Assembly: GCA_021495925.1 (NCBI GenBank)
Contig: JAKEKT010000029.1
Span: forward strand, 248,001 to 312,000
DNA length: 64,000 nt
Direction: 5' to 3'
Source: Diplodia intermedia
Taxonomy: Eukaryota > Ascomycota > Dothideomycetes > Botryosphaeriales > Botryosphaeriaceae
The position numbers and the translations under genes were made by a program. This document shows, piece after piece, positions 63,413-64,000 of this stretch. The notes under the pieces were generated by a model that had not been told where the DNA came from, ran no database searches, and was given only the letters and a program-made list of their open reading frames with translations. Position 1 is the first letter of the stretch; each line of letters opens with the position of its first letter.

Positions 63413-64000
63413 ATGTCCACCACCGACGTCGTCGACCAAAACGTAACTGTCCCCCTGCCCACCTCACCTCACCTCACTTCCCTTCCCCAACCTCGACCAC
63501 ACACACGCTCACACCCCTGCTAACGACACCGAAATAATAACAAAAAACAACAGACCCAGCTCCTTCTCGCCATGCTACACGTCTACCACCCCAGCCGCGA
63601 CGACTGCAACCAGCTCGCCGCCGCCATGGGCACCGGCGTCACCGGCAACGCCATCCGCCAGCGCATCCAGAAGCTGCGCAAGAACTTCAACGTTGACAAG
63701 AACAACAACAACAACAACGGCGATGGTGTCGTCTCGGCCACCACCACTCCTGCCGGTAGCAAGGCCGGTACGCCGAGCAAGACTGCCGCTGCTGCCGGCG
63801 GCGGTCGTGGCGGTAGCCGTAGCGGTAGCCGTAGCGTTGGTGCTGGTGCCGGTGGTGGTGGTCGTGGAGGCAGGAAGACGAAGCCGGCCATGATGGGCAA
63901 CGACGACGAGATCGAGACGCCGACCAAGAAGAACGGTCGCGGTGGTCGCAAGCGTGGCAGGTCTAGTGACGACAACGACGACGACGGCGACGGCGACGGC
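63413..64000 (+). CDS. Myb/SANT-like small nuclear protein, array member 5 (3' partial)
   Basis: Exons are 63413..63442 and 63554 to beyond the right edge. The N-terminus is shorter and lacks the Trp (MSTTDVVDQN); the rest of the unit is present (TQLLLAMLHVYH, CNQLAAAMGTGVTG, AIRQRIQKLRKNF). Intron 1 (111 nt, branch TGCTAAC) is at the shared site, but intron 2 is missing: the frame is open through the Met-Gly turn. After the unit come an Asn run, a Gly/Ser/Arg-rich stretch, ETPTKKNGRGGRKRG (SPTKK-like) and the start of an Asp-rich tail. The stop lies outside the window. Confidence 0.78.

Noticed and set aside
58797..63900. Reading the paralogue array as a single multi-exon gene
   Set aside because: Each member has its own ATG in an equivalent place, its own stop and its own leader, and member 4 is on the other strand.
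1..64000. CRISPR arrays, bacterial operons or transposable elements
   Set aside because: No spaced direct repeats of CRISPR type, no transposase, reverse transcriptase or long terminal/inverted repeats were seen; the gene structure is eukaryotic.

Overview
This window is nuclear DNA of a filamentous ascomycete (Pezizomycotina). Most genes carry several short introns (about 48-150 nt) with CTAAC/CTGAC-type branch sites. Coding third positions are GC-rich. Fungal-specific families are present: a Ste6-type ABC exporter, a SAT4/rhodopsin-like membrane protein, a GH92 mannosidase, a fused cytochrome b5-acyl-CoA dehydrogenase, Rtc5 and a Tgl3/4/5-type patatin lipase. I cannot fix the class from sequence alone. 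Start codons, exon joins and reading phases below were derived by hand and checked for frame closure.

Left third (1-25 kb): the 3' part of a mitochondrial aspartyl-tRNA synthetase; nudC and an AP180/ANTH endocytic adaptor sharing a divergent promoter; a PBDC1/YPL225W-type eEF1A chaperone; a 1574-aa Ste6-like ABC transporter facing the b5-ACAD fusion tail to tail; a zinc alcohol dehydrogenase; a small cupin; a secreted GH92 mannosidase.

Middle (25-45 kb): a Kha1-type K+/H+ antiporter; a SAT4-like seven-helix protein with a polyQ/polyG tail; a 1283-aa BRCT protein with a ~33-residue internal repeat; a truncated NB-ARC-like remnant directly behind a YjlB-like cupin gene; a GC-rich minus-strand gene with an RNase H-like motif whose exons I could not fully join; a membrane-anchored 3-beta-HSD-type SDR.

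Right third (45-64 kb): an AT-hook protein with a C-terminal membrane helix; a patatin-domain lipase; about 4 kb without a recognisable gene; mitochondrial bL36m; Rtc5; then five small paralogous genes (58.8 kb to the right edge) with a shared N-terminal Myb/SANT-like unit, shared intron sites and, in several, a shared SPTKK...KSFFD tail. This paralogue array is the best candidate for an undescribed system.

Recurring themes are GC-AG introns (three), stop-free introns of 3n length (three firm cases), homopolymeric Gly/Gln/Asn insertions in otherwise conserved proteins, and G-rich runs just after several stop codons. Most genes here are housekeeping and independent; I see no biosynthetic cluster.
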